A stretch of 64,000 bases of DNA, from the NCBI RefSeq assembly GCF_014640615.1, contig NZ_BMHH01000002.1, positions 248,001 through 312,000 on the forward strand. Reading direction: 5' to 3'. The notes beneath the pieces are model-generated. The model was not told the origin of the DNA. It worked only from the letters and a program-made list of their open reading frames with translations, and did no database searches. Source of the stretch: Paramesorhizobium endophyticum. Its GTDB lineage: Bacteria; Pseudomonadota; Alphaproteobacteria; Rhizobiales; Rhizobiaceae. The translations under genes and the position numbers were made by a program. The first letter of the stretch is position 1. Each line of letters starts with the position of its first letter. Shown here one piece after another: positions 17,621-27,284 of the stretch.

Positions 17621-19693
17621 CTAAATATCCAGCTCTTCCACGAAAGCCGCGCGTTCTTGGATGAAGCGGAAGCGGGCGTCGGGGCGGGTGCCCATCAGAT
17701 CGTCCACGATGGTCCGCGTTTCCGCCGCCGCGTCCCCGGCGATCTCGACGCGCAGCAGCGTGCGCTTCTTCGGGTCCATGGTGGTTTCCTTCAATTGCTC
17801 GGCGCGCATTTCGCCAAGGCCCTTGAAGCGGCCGATTTCGATCTTGCCCTTGCCGGTGAACTCGGTCTTGAGCAACTCTTCCTTGTGCGCGTCGTCACGG
17901 GCATAAGCGGTCTTGCCGCCCTGGCTGATGCGGTAGAGCGGCGGCACGGCGAGATAAAGATGCCCGCCATGGATCAGTTCCGGCATTTCCTGGTAGAAGA
18001 AGGTGATGAGCAGCGATGCGATATGCGCGCCGTCCACATCAGCGTCGGTCATGATGATGATGCGCTCGTAGCGCAGGTCCTCCTCGCGGTATTTCGAGCG
18101 CGTGCCACAGCCGAGCGCCTGGATGAGGTCGGCGATCTGCTGGTTGGCGGAGAGCTTGTCGCGTCCGGCACTCGCGACGTTCAAGATCTTGCCGCGCAGG
18201 GGCAAAATGGCCTGCGTCGCGCGATCGCGCGCCTGCTTGGCGGATCCACCAGCCGAATCGCCCTCGACGATGAAGATTTCCGCGCCCGCCGCCGCGTTCT
18301 GCGTACAGTCGGCGAGCTTGCCAGGCAGGCGCAGCTTGCGCGTGGCGCTCTTGCGTACTGTCTCCTTTTCCTGCCGCCGGCGCACGCGCTCCTCGGCGCG
18401 CTCGACCACCCAGTCGAGAAGCTTGGAGGCCTCCTGCGGCGAGGCGGCGAGCCAATGGTCGAACGGGTCGCGGATGGCGTTCTCGACGATGCGCTGCGCC
18501 TCGGTCGTCGCCAGGCGGTCCTTGGTCTGGCCGACGAATTCCGGCTCGCGGATGAAGACGGAGAGCATGGCCGCCCCTGAAATCATCACGTCGTCGGTGG
18601 TAATGATCGAGGCACGCTTGTTGTTGGTCAGCTCCGCATAGGCTTTGAGGCCGCGCGTGATGGCAAGCCGGAAGCCCGCCTCATGCGTGCCGCCTTCCGC
18701 TGTCGGAATCGTGTTGCAGTAGGAATTCACGAAGCCGTCGCCGCCATGCCAGGTGATGGCCCATTCCACCGCGCCATGGCCGCCCTGTTTCTCGGTCTTT
18801 CCGGCGAAGATTTCGCGCGTGACCTGGTATTCCCCATCGAGCGAGGCGGCGAGATAGTCCTTGAGGCCGCCGGGGAAGTGGAAGACGGCCTTTTCCGGCG
18901 TATCCTTCTTGGGACCGAGCAGCGAGGGATCGCAGCTCCAGCGGATTTCGACACCGCCGAAGAGATAGGCCTTCGAGCGGGCCATGCGATAGAGCCGCGC
19001 CGGGTCGAACTTGACTTGTTTGCCGAAAATATCCGGATCCGGGTGGAAGCGCACCCGCGTGCCGCGCCGGTTGTGCACCTCGCCCAGTTCCTCGATGTCG
19101 CCTTGCGGGATGCCGCGCGAGAAACGCTGGCGGTAGAGCCTGCGCCCGCGCGCCACTTCCACCTCGAGAAAATCCGAGAGCGCATTGACCACCGAGACGC
19201 CCACGCCGTGCAGGCCGCCGGAAGTCTCATAGGCCTTGCCGTCGAACTTGCCGCCGGCGTGGAGCTTGGTCATGATGACTTCGAGCGTCGACTTGCCCGG
19301 CACCTGCGGATGGTTCTCGACCGGAATGCCGCGCCCATTGTCGGTGACCGTCAGGAAGCCCTCGGCATCGAGATTGACGTCGATGAAATCCGCATGGCCT
19401 GCCACCGCCTCGTCCATGGAGTTGTCGATGACTTCGGCGAAGAGATGGTGCAGCGCCTTTTCATCCGTGCCGCCGATATACATGCCGGGACGCAGTCGAA
19501 CGGGCTCAAGGCCCTCGAGCACGCGGATGGCCGAGGCGTTGTACTCGTCACTATCGCCGCGTGGGGGCGTGCTGCGGGCCGCAGGCGCCTTCAGCGGAAC
19601 GGCCACCGCCGGGGCCGCCGTCGGGCTGGCCGCTGCCTGGCGTTCACGCGCATTGCTGACAACCTGTGAGAATAGATCGTTACTGTCGTCCAT
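17621..19693 (-). CDS. parE: DNA topoisomerase IV subunit B
   Basis: This 690-residue type IIA topoisomerase ATPase subunit works with ParC to unlink replicated chromosomes. The GHKL ATP site is seen in EVIDNSMDEAVAGHAD, VTDNGRGIPV and GGLHGVGVSVVNALS. The TOPRIM motifs are EGDSAGGSAKQARDR and MTDADVDGAHI. A C-terminal GRFKGLGEM follows. An N-terminal extension of about 45 low-complexity residues precedes the ATPase core, as is common in Rhizobiales ParE. GyrB is excluded because the 160-residue insertion typical of gram-negative GyrB is absent. The gene is followed on its 3' side by repeat A1 and the prophage. Confidence 0.95.
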   Translation of the reverse strand: MDDSNDLFSQVVSNARERQAAASPTAAPAVAVPLKAPAARSTPPRGDSDEYNASAIRVLEGLEPVRLRPGMYIGGTDEKALHHLFAEVIDNSMDEAVAGHADFIDVNLDAEGFLTVTDNGRGIPVENHPQVPGKSTLEVIMTKLHAGGKFDGKAYETSGGLHGVGVSVVNALSDFLEVEVARGRRLYRQRFSRGIPQGDIEELGEVHNRRGTRVRFHPDPDIFGKQVKFDPARLYRMARSKAYLFGGVEIRWSCDPSLLGPKKDTPEKAVFHFPGGLKDYLAASLDGEYQVTREIFAGKTEKQGGHGAVEWAITWHGGDGFVNSYCNTIPTAEGGTHEAGFRLAITRGLKAYAELTNNKRASIITTDDVMISGAAMLSVFIREPEFVGQTKDRLATTEAQRIVENAIRDPFDHWLAASPQEASKLLDWVVERAEERVRRRQEKETVRKSATRKLRLPGKLADCTQNAAAGAEIFIVEGDSAGGSAKQARDRATQAILPLRGKILNVASAGRDKLSANQQIADLIQALGCGTRSKYREEDLRYERIIIMTDADVDGAHIASLLITFFYQEMPELIHGGHLYLAVPPLYRISQGGKTAYARDDAHKEELLKTEFTGKGKIEIGRFKGLGEMRAEQLKETTMDPKKRTLLRVEIAGDAAAETRTIVDDLMGTRPDARFRFIQERAAFVEELDI

Positions 19694-20006
19694 GTGGTGC
19701 GACCGGCCCCGTTTCAGTCATTGGTTTGCGCAAGTCCGGACGGAAAACCGCTTCACACTTTTCCTCGACTTGCACAGTCAAACTCGAATCATCCAGATAG
19801 TGCCATGCTTCGCCGCCAAAGGCGACAAAGGTTCGCCATACGTTCCTGGCTTCCGCCCAGGATATCCGGGATTATTGCCGCTCTATTGCGGCAGTATGGG
19901 AGGAAAAGTCAAATTTGCCGCGCGGGCCGGGCGGGGAAGGGGCATGGCGAAGGCTTCCGCAATGGCGTATGGATGGGCCTTCATCCCCGTTTGCGCTGAG
20001 GCCCCC
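19694..20006. other. Divergent intergenic region parE / transporter
   Basis: About 310 nt between two divergent genes. I see no additional gene, no RNA gene and no strong palindrome. Promoters for both neighbours must lie here, but none could be assigned with confidence. Confidence 0.4.
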
Positions 20007-20951
20007 ATGCAGGAAAAGACGGAAAATCCAGCCATGCAGCCCCATGTCAAGGGCATGATCGTCATGGCGAGTGCGATGCTGTTCCTGCCGCTGCTCGACG
20101 CGATCGGTAAATGGCTCTCCACCATGGACAGCGTGCCGCCGGCGACCGTTTCCTTTTCGCGCTTTGTTATTCAGGCGCTGCTGACGGTCGCGATCCTCCT
20201 GGCGATGGGCGGCTGGCGCGGGCTGGCGACGCACAATCTCAGCGGCAATCTCATCCGCGGCGCGCTGATGGGTATCGGCAGCCTCTGCTTCTTCACGGCG
20301 GTCAAATATATGCCGCTCGCCGACGCCATCGCCATCTTCTTCGTCGAGCCGCTGCTGCTGACGCTTTCCTCGGCGGTGGTGCTGAAGGAACAGGTGGGCT
20401 GGCGGCGCCTGACTGCCGTTGCCGTGGGCTTCATCGGCACGCTGATCGTGGTGCAGCCGAGCTTCGAGCTCTTCGGCTGGGTGTCGCTGCTGCCACTCGG
20501 CACGGCGACGTGCTTTGCGACCTATCTCACCATGAACCGCAAATATGGCGTCGCCGACAGCCCGATGGTGATGCAGTTCTATGCGGGGGTCGGCGGCGTA
20601 CTGTTCACTGCGCCGGTGATTCTCGTCGGCGAACTCGCCGGCCATCCGGATATGGGCTTCGGCCTCGCCACGCTGCCGCTCTCCTGGGGGCTGCTGGCGG
20701 CAATGGGCGCGATCGCAACCATCGGTCATCTGCTGGTGGTGCAGGCCTTCCGCCTCGCGCCCGCCTCGATGCTTGCGCCGTTCCAATATCTTGAGATCGT
20801 CATGGCGGTGCTGGTCGGGCTTTTCGTCTTCGGCGAGTTCCCGACGCCATCGAAATGGCTGGGCATCCTCATCATCGCGGGCTCGGGCATCTATGTCTTC
20901 ATGCGCGAGCGCCGCGTGAAGGAAGGGGCAGGGGAGGCCGCTATCGCCTGA
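20007..20951 (+). CDS. EamA/DMT family transporter
   Basis: The 314-residue product has about ten hydrophobic segments arranged as two EamA repeats, the drug/metabolite transporter fold of inner-membrane permeases. Repeat one includes MGIGSLCFFTAVKYMPLADA and IAIFFVEPLLLTLSSAVVLKE; repeat two includes APASMLAPFQYLEIVMAVLV and GIYVFMRERR. The substrate cannot be read from sequence. I chose ATG 20007 because TGAGG lies just upstream and the hydrophobic repeat starts soon after. The stop is adjacent to the lipB stop on the other strand. Confidence 0.85.
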   Translation: MQEKTENPAMQPHVKGMIVMASAMLFLPLLDAIGKWLSTMDSVPPATVSFSRFVIQALLTVAILLAMGGWRGLATHNLSGNLIRGALMGIGSLCFFTAVKYMPLADAIAIFFVEPLLLTLSSAVVLKEQVGWRRLTAVAVGFIGTLIVVQPSFELFGWVSLLPLGTATCFATYLTMNRKYGVADSPMVMQFYAGVGGVLFTAPVILVGELAGHPDMGFGLATLPLSWGLLAAMGAIATIGHLLVVQAFRLAPASMLAPFQYLEIVMAVLVGLFVFGEFPTPSKWLGILIIAGSGIYVFMRERRVKEGAGEAAIA

Positions 20952-21719
20952 TCAGCGCTTGATCGCCCCGAACACGCTTTCGAACCCCCGCGCAAGCGCC
21001 ACGTCCACATCGTCCATCGTCACCGGCAGGCCGAGATCGACGAGGCTGGTGACGCCGTGCTCGATGACGCCGCAGGGCACGATGCCGCCGAAATTGGCAA
21101 GCTCCGGCTCCACATTGATGGCGATGCCGTGGAAGCTCACCCAGCGGCGCAGGCGGATGCCGATGGCCGCGATCTTGTCTTCCGCCAGAGACCCGTCGGC
21201 AACGCGCGGCTTTTCCGGCCGCGTCACCCACACGCCGACGCGATCCTCCCGCCGCTCGCCCTTGACGTTGAATTCCGCCAGCGTGCGGATGATCCATTCC
21301 TCAAGCGCGGTGATGAAGGCGCGCACATCCTCGCGGCGGCGCTTTAAATCCAGCATGACATAGGCCACGCGCTGGCCCGGGCCGTGATAGGTATATTCCC
21401 CGCCGCGCCCAGTCTCGAAGACGGGAAACCGGTTGGGCACGAGCAAGTCGCTTGGCCGGGCGCTCGTACCGGCGGTGTAGAGCGGCGGGTGCTCGACGAG
21501 CCAGATGAGATCCGATGCGGTCCCCTCGCGAATAGCAGCCACCCGCGCGTCCATGAAGGCGAGGGCGGCAGGATAATCAGTAAGCCCCTCCGCCACGAGC
21601 CACTCGACCGGCGGCGAGCCGTCCGCGGGGAAAAAATTTGCGGGGAGGGAGGAACGCTCCTTGCGTTCACGAGCGGGTGGGGTTGGCTGGAGTTCGGCAA
21701 TGGAGGCATTTGTCGTCAT
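20952..21719 (-). CDS. lipB: Lipoyl(octanoyl) transferase LipB
   Basis: This 255-residue enzyme moves an octanoyl group from ACP to lipoyl domains of 2-oxoacid dehydrogenases, the first step of lipoate synthesis. The signature [12 protein letters not shown] lies at residues 105-116. The catalytic Lys182 is in [10 protein letters not shown] and the acyl-carrying Cys216 in GGIVPCGV. About 35 extra residues precede the conserved core. The ATG at 21719 has GGAAG in front, and the frame continues upstream without conserved sequence. It converges with the EamA gene with no gap. Confidence 0.95.
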   Translation of the reverse strand: MTTNASIAELQPTPPARERKERSSLPANFFPADGSPPVEWLVAEGLTDYPAALAFMDARVAAIREGTASDLIWLVEHPPLYTAGTSARPSDLLVPNRFPVFETGRGGEYTYHGPGQRVAYVMLDLKRRREDVRAFITALEEWIIRTLAEFNVKGERREDRVGVWVTRPEKPRVADGSLAEDKIAAIGIRLRRWVSFHGIAINVEPELANFGGIVPCGVIEHGVTSLVDLGLPVTMDDVDVALARGFESVFGAIKR

Positions 21720-21855
21720 GGTCTTCCATATGGACCGTTTGTCGTCGAACTTCCAGCCCTCGGTGCTCCCGGTTTGCTGCAGTCTAGCCTTCCGGATGAT
21801 GGTACGGCCTGTTTCGGGCGGCAAAATCTATCCCGCGACATGCAAAACGGCGCGC

Positions 21856-21885
21856 TTGACAGTTAGCGCATAGATTGCATATGTT
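21856..21885 (+). promoter_or_regulatory. Sigma-70-like promoter upstream of the AT-rich gene
   Basis: TTGACA (21856-21861) and TATGTT (21880-21885) are separated by 18 nt, about 55 nt before the start codon of the following gene. The whole upstream stretch is AT-rich. It is the best consensus-like promoter seen in the window. Confidence 0.55.
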
Positions 21886-21940
21886 ATGACATGCACATTA
21901 TTAATGTTTTATCGAAATATCTTAATATCGGAGAGTTATA

Positions 21941-22978
21941 ATGTCCGTAAAATTAAATCCAATTGGTGCGGCTACCATATCTAATTCAAGCCAAGATTAT
22001 AAGCCTTACTTCGTAAATCTTCATAGGAAAAATAAGACATTTTATATATTGAGCGGTGTTTTGGATGGATTCGCCCTGCAGCGAAAAGGGACGGCCGTTA
22101 CATCGGTAACTTATGCTAATGGAAAAGTAGAAGCGTCATCACCAATATCGCTATCTGAAACTCACGCAATGGTAGCGATACATGAAATAAAGCAGCTTAT
22201 GTATGGTGGCCCATTTTCTGCTTTCGTTCCGCCCGCTGATTTCAGCATAAAAGTTTATGATATGCGAAATAACTTTAAACAGATCGACACAATACACCTC
22301 CCAAGGCCAAGTGGCGTAGAATATAATCTTCAAGTTGTATCACTGCAGTGCTACTGGAACTTCCTTGTCGTTGGAGTTGATCCGTTCGGTGGAACCAGCG
22401 AGGATATGAAGAGTATAATATATATAATTAACTTAAATGACTATTCAGAAATTAATTATTATTATGATGACGATGTAAATGGGGATGGAATTAGAAATTT
22501 CAGTATTTTTATGGATAAGTTATACTGGGTGACGTTTAATTCATCGCTTTTGTCTTGGTATGACCTTAAAAAGAAAGTTGGCGACGGCATGTTTATCGCC
22601 TCCTGGCAGGAGCAGGCATATCCCGATGGTTCTGCCGTCGATAGAACAGGCGGCCGGATATTCATACCAAACTCTAAGTATAAAATGGAGGTGTATGACA
22701 TAACGGTCACTCCGCCACTTTGGAAAAGCGAATTTCCGATACCGGTCTCGGTTTCCTCCATAGATATAGATCCATTTCGCAGGCTCATCTACCTGTGTGG
22801 CTACGATGGCCATTTGGTTGTGGTGGATTCAAAGGCGGAGAGTGTTTTGCAGCCTATATATCGACCGACTCCGACTGCGCTGCTTTCGGTGGCTGTTCAC
22901 GAATATGATCATGTCGTATGCACCGTCAGCCCAGACGATAAGCAGGCATTCCTGTACCAGCAAGTAGATGTCGCATAA
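21941..22978 (+). CDS. Unrecognised beta-propeller-like protein, probably acquired
   Basis: The 345-residue product has no signal peptide or membrane helix. It is rich in short beta-strand patterns of 40-45 residues, for example AVDRTGGRIFIPNSKYKMEV and DIDPFRRLIYLCGYDGHLVV, resembling YVTN/NHL-type propeller blades. I cannot assign a family. Its base composition is far more AT-rich than the flanking genes (many AAT, ATA and TTA codons), which suggests recent transfer. GGAGAG precedes the ATG and a consensus-like promoter lies upstream. It stands alone between lipB and a tRNA gene; the 274 nt after it hold nothing I recognise. Confidence 0.65.
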   Translation: MSVKLNPIGAATISNSSQDYKPYFVNLHRKNKTFYILSGVLDGFALQRKGTAVTSVTYANGKVEASSPISLSETHAMVAIHEIKQLMYGGPFSAFVPPADFSIKVYDMRNNFKQIDTIHLPRPSGVEYNLQVVSLQCYWNFLVVGVDPFGGTSEDMKSIIYIINLNDYSEINYYYDDDVNGDGIRNFSIFMDKLYWVTFNSSLLSWYDLKKKVGDGMFIASWQEQAYPDGSAVDRTGGRIFIPNSKYKMEVYDITVTPPLWKSEFPIPVSVSSIDIDPFRRLIYLCGYDGHLVVVDSKAESVLQPIYRPTPTALLSVAVHEYDHVVCTVSPDDKQAFLYQQVDVA

Positions 22979-23252
22979 ACGCGGCGTAGCGTAGGCAGCT
23001 GGAAAGCGCTCTTCGCGTGAGATATGGCGCGCATTCTGACAATCAGTATGCGGCCTCTGTTGCCCGGCTGTCAGGCAACCAAGCTGTGGCAAGTGCATGG
23101 CCATTTAGCGCCGGTATTCACAGGCGACCATTTTCATGCGGATCCAATGGGGTGCGAAGAACCAACGTGTTCCACGCATGCCCAAGCCTTGGGACACCTG
23201 TTCATGTAATTTATTGGAATCTATAAGAAACATTGCTTGGAAAGCTTCTAGA

Positions 23253-23337
23253 TGGTGCGGTCGAGAAGACTCGAACTTCCACGGGTTGCCCCACAGCGAC
23301 CTCAACGCTGCGCGTCTACCAATTCCGCCACGACCGC
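23253..23337 (-). tRNA. tRNA-Leu (anticodon GAG)
   Basis: An 85-nt tRNA gene with encoded CCA. The acceptor arms GCGGTCG and CGACCGC pair fully. The anticodon stem CAGCG/CGCTG encloses the loop TTGAGGT, giving anticodon GAG. A long variable arm (TGTGGGGCAACCCGT region) and the T loop GTTCGAGTC are present, as expected for a class II leucine tRNA reading CUC/CUU. Confidence 0.95.
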
Positions 23338-23487
23338 TCCGTGGTAGGGCCGAACTCATCGGCTCGCGGCATGTAGCAAATCGGGGTGGGGGCCGCAAGC
23401 CCAATATCGGATCATTTTGATCTTTTTTCACAAGGGCTAAAAAACAGCCGGCAAAACGGCTTCGGGAGGCCATGTTATCCACAGCGC

Positions 23488-24471
23488 TCAGACCAAAACC
23501 TTCTGCAAACGCTTGATATCGTTGAGATGCTTGATCGTTTCCTCGTAGCCGATGGCGATGGCTTCGTCGGCGCGGTGGAATTCCGTCAGGCCAATATGCC
23601 CCACCGTCGGGAGGAGCGAGATATCCGCGGGATCGCCGGCCATGCGGGCGCGGGAAATGCGGTCCTGTATGATGTTGAAGGCTTCCATCATCACGCCTGT
23701 TATGCCCATGCGCGTCTCCGCTGCTGTCGCGCGGCGGCCCGTGGTTTCGGCTGACAGCATCTGTTCCTGCTGCTGGTTGATGTGCTTCACCACTGCGGCC
23801 CGGCCGAACTGATCGTAATGCAGGTTGACGGCCAGCACGAGTGGCTGCTCGTTCGCGCGGCACACGGAAACAGGGACGGGGTTGACCAGCGCGCCGTCCA
23901 CCAGCAACCGGCTGCCCAGGCGCACCGGCTCGAAAATGCCGGGGAGGGCATAGGAGGCGCGCATCGCCATTACGAGCGAGCCATTCGCCAGCCAGATCTC
24001 ATGGCCCGTGCGCAGTTCGGTGCAGACGGCGGTGAAAGGCTTCGGCAGATCGGCGAAGGTGACATTGTCCAGATGTTCGCGCAGGCGGCTGTCCAGCTTC
24101 ATGCCGCCGAACAGGCCGCTGCCGCGCAGCGTTATGTCGAGGAGATTGAACATGCGCCGCCGCGTCAGGCTGCGGGCGAATTCTTCCAGCTCATTGAGCT
24201 TTCCAGCGAGATAGCAGCCTCCGACAAGCGCGCCGATGGAGGTGCCGGCGATCATGGATATCTCGACGCCGGCTTCGTCGAGGGCGCGAAGCACGCCGAT
24301 ATGCGTCCATCCGCGCGCGGCGCCTCCGCCGAGGGCCAGCGCAATCGGGGTCTTCCGCTCCTCCTGGAGCATGGAGGCGGGCGCATCCGGCAGGCCGGAA
24401 GCGTTCTTCACCTCACCATTTTCCGCGTTGCCATTCGCCTGACGGTTCTTCCGCGAAACCCACTCGAGCAC
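23488..24471 (-). CDS. Patatin-like phospholipase family protein (RssA-like)
   Basis: This 327-residue protein is a patatin-domain serine hydrolase. The oxyanion hole is LALGGGAARGWTHIGVL, the nucleophile lies in GTSIG, and the catalytic Asp in VDGALVNPVPV. The C-terminal half (RISRARMAGDPADISLLPTV) resembles the RssA branch. Members cleave acyl chains of phospholipids, but the substrate here is unknown. The start is a GTG at 24471 preceded by GAGGAG; an ATG 7 nt upstream is out of frame. About 35 unconserved residues precede the domain, and no signal peptide is seen. Confidence 0.88.
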   Translation of the reverse strand: MLEWVSRKNRQANGNAENGEVKNASGLPDAPASMLQEERKTPIALALGGGAARGWTHIGVLRALDEAGVEISMIAGTSIGALVGGCYLAGKLNELEEFARSLTRRRMFNLLDITLRGSGLFGGMKLDSRLREHLDNVTFADLPKPFTAVCTELRTGHEIWLANGSLVMAMRASYALPGIFEPVRLGSRLLVDGALVNPVPVSVCRANEQPLVLAVNLHYDQFGRAAVVKHINQQQEQMLSAETTGRRATAAETRMGITGVMMEAFNIIQDRISRARMAGDPADISLLPTVGHIGLTEFHRADEAIAIGYEETIKHLNDIKRLQKVLV

Positions 24472-24734
24472 GCCACATACTCCTCAATGAAACCGGCTGG
24501 ATTTTATAAGGAATAAGGTATCGAATGACTAAATGCTGCAGAAAAATGGCTGTCCACCCGGGCAACACGGGGTTTTGATGGAGTGACGCATGCTGCGCGG
24601 GTGCAGAATGGCGAGTAAACCGATCCGCACGATGAGTTTGTCGAACCAATTCCTGAAAGGCTACAATAATCTGCTGTTTGTTGATGGGTGAAAGCAGCCG
24701 AAAAACTATCATTGTCCATTCGATCGAGGAAGGC

Positions 24735-25463
24735 ATGGTCTTTTTACAGGTAGCGCTGAACGGCGACCGGCAACATGAGGGAGCTCCTCGGTGTCCCGAC
24801 GCGATCAGCGATGACGCGGCGGCATCAGCGAGCGCCGGCGCGCACTCTGTTCACGTTCATGCTTACGACGACGCTGGAAATGAGACGCTCAACGCAATCG
24901 CCTGTAGCGCCGTCATCCGCGCCATCCGCTCGCGATGCCCCAGTGTGCCGATTTCGCTCACGACGTCTGCATCGATTATTCCTGATCCCATGCAGCGTTT
25001 GCGGACAGTGCAGTCATGGACCGATTTCCCCGACCTCGTGACTGCCAATCAAGGAGAGGAAGGGATTGTCGATCTGTGCCAATGGCTCATCTCGCACGGT
25101 GTCGGCATCGAAGCGGGCCTGCTTTCACCCGCCGATGCCCACGCCTTCGTTGCGTCGCCGCTTCGCGATCGATGCCGGCGTGTGCTGATCGAGCCTCTCG
25201 ATCCAGACCCCATGATCGCCTTACGGGACGCTGAAGAAATGGAAGCAATCCTGTCGGCCGCCGACGTCGACCTTCCACAAGTTCATCATGGCTACGAAGG
25301 CGCGTGCTGGGCGGTGAACAAGCGAGCGCTCATGCGAGGGCATGGTATCCGAACCGGGATGGAAGATGTCACGGTTCTGCCGAACGGCAGCGCGGCGAAG
25401 AGCAATGTTGAATTGGTTGAAGCTGCACGATTGTTGATCGAGAGCACCAGTCGCCACGACTGA
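24735..25463 (+). CDS. Short BKACE family (DUF849) beta-keto acid cleavage enzyme
   Basis: The 242-residue product belongs to the family of 3-keto-5-aminohexanoate cleavage enzyme, in which a zinc-bound TIM barrel splits beta-keto acids with acetyl-CoA. It starts in the family manner (MVFLQVALNGDR), has the metal-binding HVHAYDDAGNET, and ends with HGIRTGMEDVTVLPNGSAAK plus SNVELVEAA. It is shorter than the usual 270-310 residues but keeps these motifs. The start has GAGGA 6 nt upstream. It stands alone, so no pathway context hints at the substrate. Confidence 0.75.
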   Translation: MVFLQVALNGDRQHEGAPRCPDAISDDAAASASAGAHSVHVHAYDDAGNETLNAIACSAVIRAIRSRCPSVPISLTTSASIIPDPMQRLRTVQSWTDFPDLVTANQGEEGIVDLCQWLISHGVGIEAGLLSPADAHAFVASPLRDRCRRVLIEPLDPDPMIALRDAEEMEAILSAADVDLPQVHHGYEGACWAVNKRALMRGHGIRTGMEDVTVLPNGSAAKSNVELVEAARLLIESTSRHD

Positions 25464-25526
25464 TCGACCGCTTCGTGCCCGCAGTTTGACAAGCTCACAA
25501 TGAGGGTGTGGTCTCCAACCGTAGCG

Positions 25527-25943
25527 TTATTCTTTTTCTTTCACTAACGTCGCCTGTCCGTCTCCCATGGAAACCACCCGGTAAAAGCATGAGCGGCGGC
25601 CCGTGTGGCAGGTGGGGCCGTCACCCGCGACCCGGACCTTGAGCCAGAGCGCGTCCTGGTCGCAGTCGGTGCGCATTTCCACGATCGTCTGGAGATTTCC
25701 CGACGTTTCGCCCTTCTTCCAGAGCTGGCCGCGCGAGCGAGACCAGTAATGCGCGATGCCGGTCTCCAGCGTCAGGCGCAGCGCCTCCGCGTTCATATGC
25801 GCGACCATGAGCAGGGTGCCGTCCCGTGCGTCGGTGACGACGGCGGTGATAAGCCCGGCGGCATCGAAACGGGGCGCGAAATCGGCCCCTTCCTCGTTTT
25901 CATGCTTGTCGGCGGCGGGTTCGCAAAAGAGGGAAGCCGTCAT
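25527..25943 (-). CDS. hisI: Phosphoribosyl-AMP cyclohydrolase
   Basis: This 138-residue enzyme opens the purine ring of phosphoribosyl-AMP in histidine synthesis. Conserved segments are [37 protein letters not shown] and the metal site [11 protein letters not shown] with [14 protein letters not shown]. It lacks the HisE domain, so the pyrophosphohydrolase must be a separate gene. The start at 25943 lies 2 nt after the folE stop, which makes a two-gene operon folE-hisI. Confidence 0.95.
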   Translation of the reverse strand: MTASLFCEPAADKHENEEGADFAPRFDAAGLITAVVTDARDGTLLMVAHMNAEALRLTLETGIAHYWSRSRGQLWKKGETSGNLQTIVEMRTDCDQDALWLKVRVAGDGPTCHTGRRSCFYRVVSMGDGQATLVKEKE

Positions 25944-25945
25944 CC

Positions 25946-26569
25946 TTATGCCCGCACCATCATCATGAACCGGGCCTGCGCGTCGGCATTGTCGCGATAA
26001 GCGCCGCGGAAGGTGGTGGTGATGGTGGTCGAGCCCTGCTTGCGCACGCCGCGCATCGACATGCACAGATGCTCGGCCTCGATCATGACGGCCACGCCGC
26101 GCGGGCGCAGGATCGTATCCATCGCATCGGCGATCTGCGCGGTAATGCTCTCCTGCGTCTGCAGACGGCGGGCGAAGACATCGACGAGACGGCCGATCTT
26201 GGAGAGGCCGACCACCCGGTCGTCAGGCAGATAGGCGACATGCGCCTTGCCGATGACGGGGACCATGTGATGCTCGCAGTGCGAGTAGAAAGGAATATCC
26301 TTTACAAGCACCGGATCGGTATATCCGGAAACCTCCTCGAAAGTGGTGCCGAGCACGTCCTCGGGCGATTCGCCATAGCCGGAGAAAAGCTCCTTGTAGG
26401 AGTTCACGACGCGCTTGGGCGTGTCGAGCAGCCCTTCGCGATCAGGATTGTCGCCGGCCCACAAAAGCAGGGTCCGGACGGCGGCTTCGGCTTCCTCGCG
26501 GCTGGGGCGCGTCAAGGGCTTTTCCCCCTGGCGCGCAGCGTTTTCGCGGAGGTTCAAGATAGCGTCCAT
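25946..26569 (-). CDS. folE: GTP cyclohydrolase I
   Basis: This 207-residue enzyme converts GTP to dihydroneopterin triphosphate, the entry step of folate synthesis. Zinc ligands lie in [18 protein letters not shown] and [13 protein letters not shown]. Other signatures are [17 protein letters not shown] and [18 protein letters not shown] 26569 is supported by GGAGA just upstream. It heads a short operon with hisI, and the 270 nt upstream to the divergent scaffold gene must hold its promoter. Confidence 0.97.
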   Translation of the reverse strand: MDAILNLRENAARQGEKPLTRPSREEAEAAVRTLLLWAGDNPDREGLLDTPKRVVNSYKELFSGYGESPEDVLGTTFEEVSGYTDPVLVKDIPFYSHCEHHMVPVIGKAHVAYLPDDRVVGLSKIGRLVDVFARRLQTQESITAQIADAMDTILRPRGVAVMIEAEHLCMSMRGVRKQGSTTITTTFRGAYRDNADAQARFMMMVRA

Positions 26570-26838
26570 CAGTATCTCCCGTAGTCTCCTTCGCGGAGGA
26601 GACGAGTTAAACGGACAATACAACGATGCGCTTTAAACGAGCGGGACGGTGTATTGATGCGAACGGGCCGTGTAGGGCATCCGTCCTGGTTCCAGCGCCG
26701 GTAACGGAGAGTCACCCTTGGCGCTTGCGGAACGTATATTATATAGATCGGAAATCGTATAATCAAAGAGCGTCGCTGCGACATGTTTAACGGAGTTTTG
26801 AACGCGATTGCGCGGATTTGCGGGAAAGGGCTCCTGGC

Positions 26839-27279
26839 ATGATCGATGAAATCTACAATGCGCGCATCCTGGAATTCGCGGGGAATATCTCGCTTCTGGG
26901 GCGCCTCGATGCGCCCGATGCCTCCGCCACGGCTCATTCCAAGCTGTGCGGGTCGACGGTGACGGTGGACCTGACGATGCGGGATGGTGTCGTCACCGGC
27001 TTCGCGCATGATGTGAAGGCCTGCGCGCTGGGGCAGGCCTCTTCCTCCATCATGGCGCGCCATGTGATTGGCGCGACGGCGGAAGAGTTGAAGGCGCTAC
27101 GCGAGACGATGCTGAAAATGCTCAAGGAGAATGGCGCACCGCCAGAGGGCCGATTTGCCGATTGCCGGTTTCTCGAGCCGATTCGCGATTACAAAGCGCG
27201 GCATGCCTCCACCATGCTCACCTTCGATGCAGTCGCCGCGTGCATCGCGCAGATCGAAGCGAAGGGCGAGGCGGCCTGA
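26839..27279 (+). CDS. IscU/NifU-like iron-sulfur cluster scaffold protein
   Basis: The 146-residue product is a SufU/IscU N-terminal-domain protein, the type on which Fe-S clusters are assembled. Candidate ligand cysteines are Cys37 (SKLCGST), Cys62 (VKACALGQASSS) and Cys109 (FADCRFLEP). The Asp normally following the first Cys-Gly is replaced (CGST), so it may be a divergent member rather than the main scaffold. GGGAAAGGG lies upstream of ATG 26839. It is 5 nt from yidD, giving a two-gene unit divergent from folE-hisI, an arrangement often seen in Rhizobiales. Confidence 0.85.
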   Translation: MIDEIYNARILEFAGNISLLGRLDAPDASATAHSKLCGSTVTVDLTMRDGVVTGFAHDVKACALGQASSSIMARHVIGATAEELKALRETMLKMLKENGAPPEGRFADCRFLEPIRDYKARHASTMLTFDAVAACIAQIEAKGEAA

Positions 27280-27284
27280 ATCTC

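Noticed and set aside
23017-23226. Short plus-strand frames between the AT-rich gene and tRNA-Leu
   Set aside because: No ribosome site or conserved residues; they probably reflect chance openness in about 270 nt.
23253-23337. tRNA-Leu as an integration site for the nearby AT-rich gene
   Set aside because: No partial tRNA duplication or integrase gene was found around 21.9-23.3 kb.
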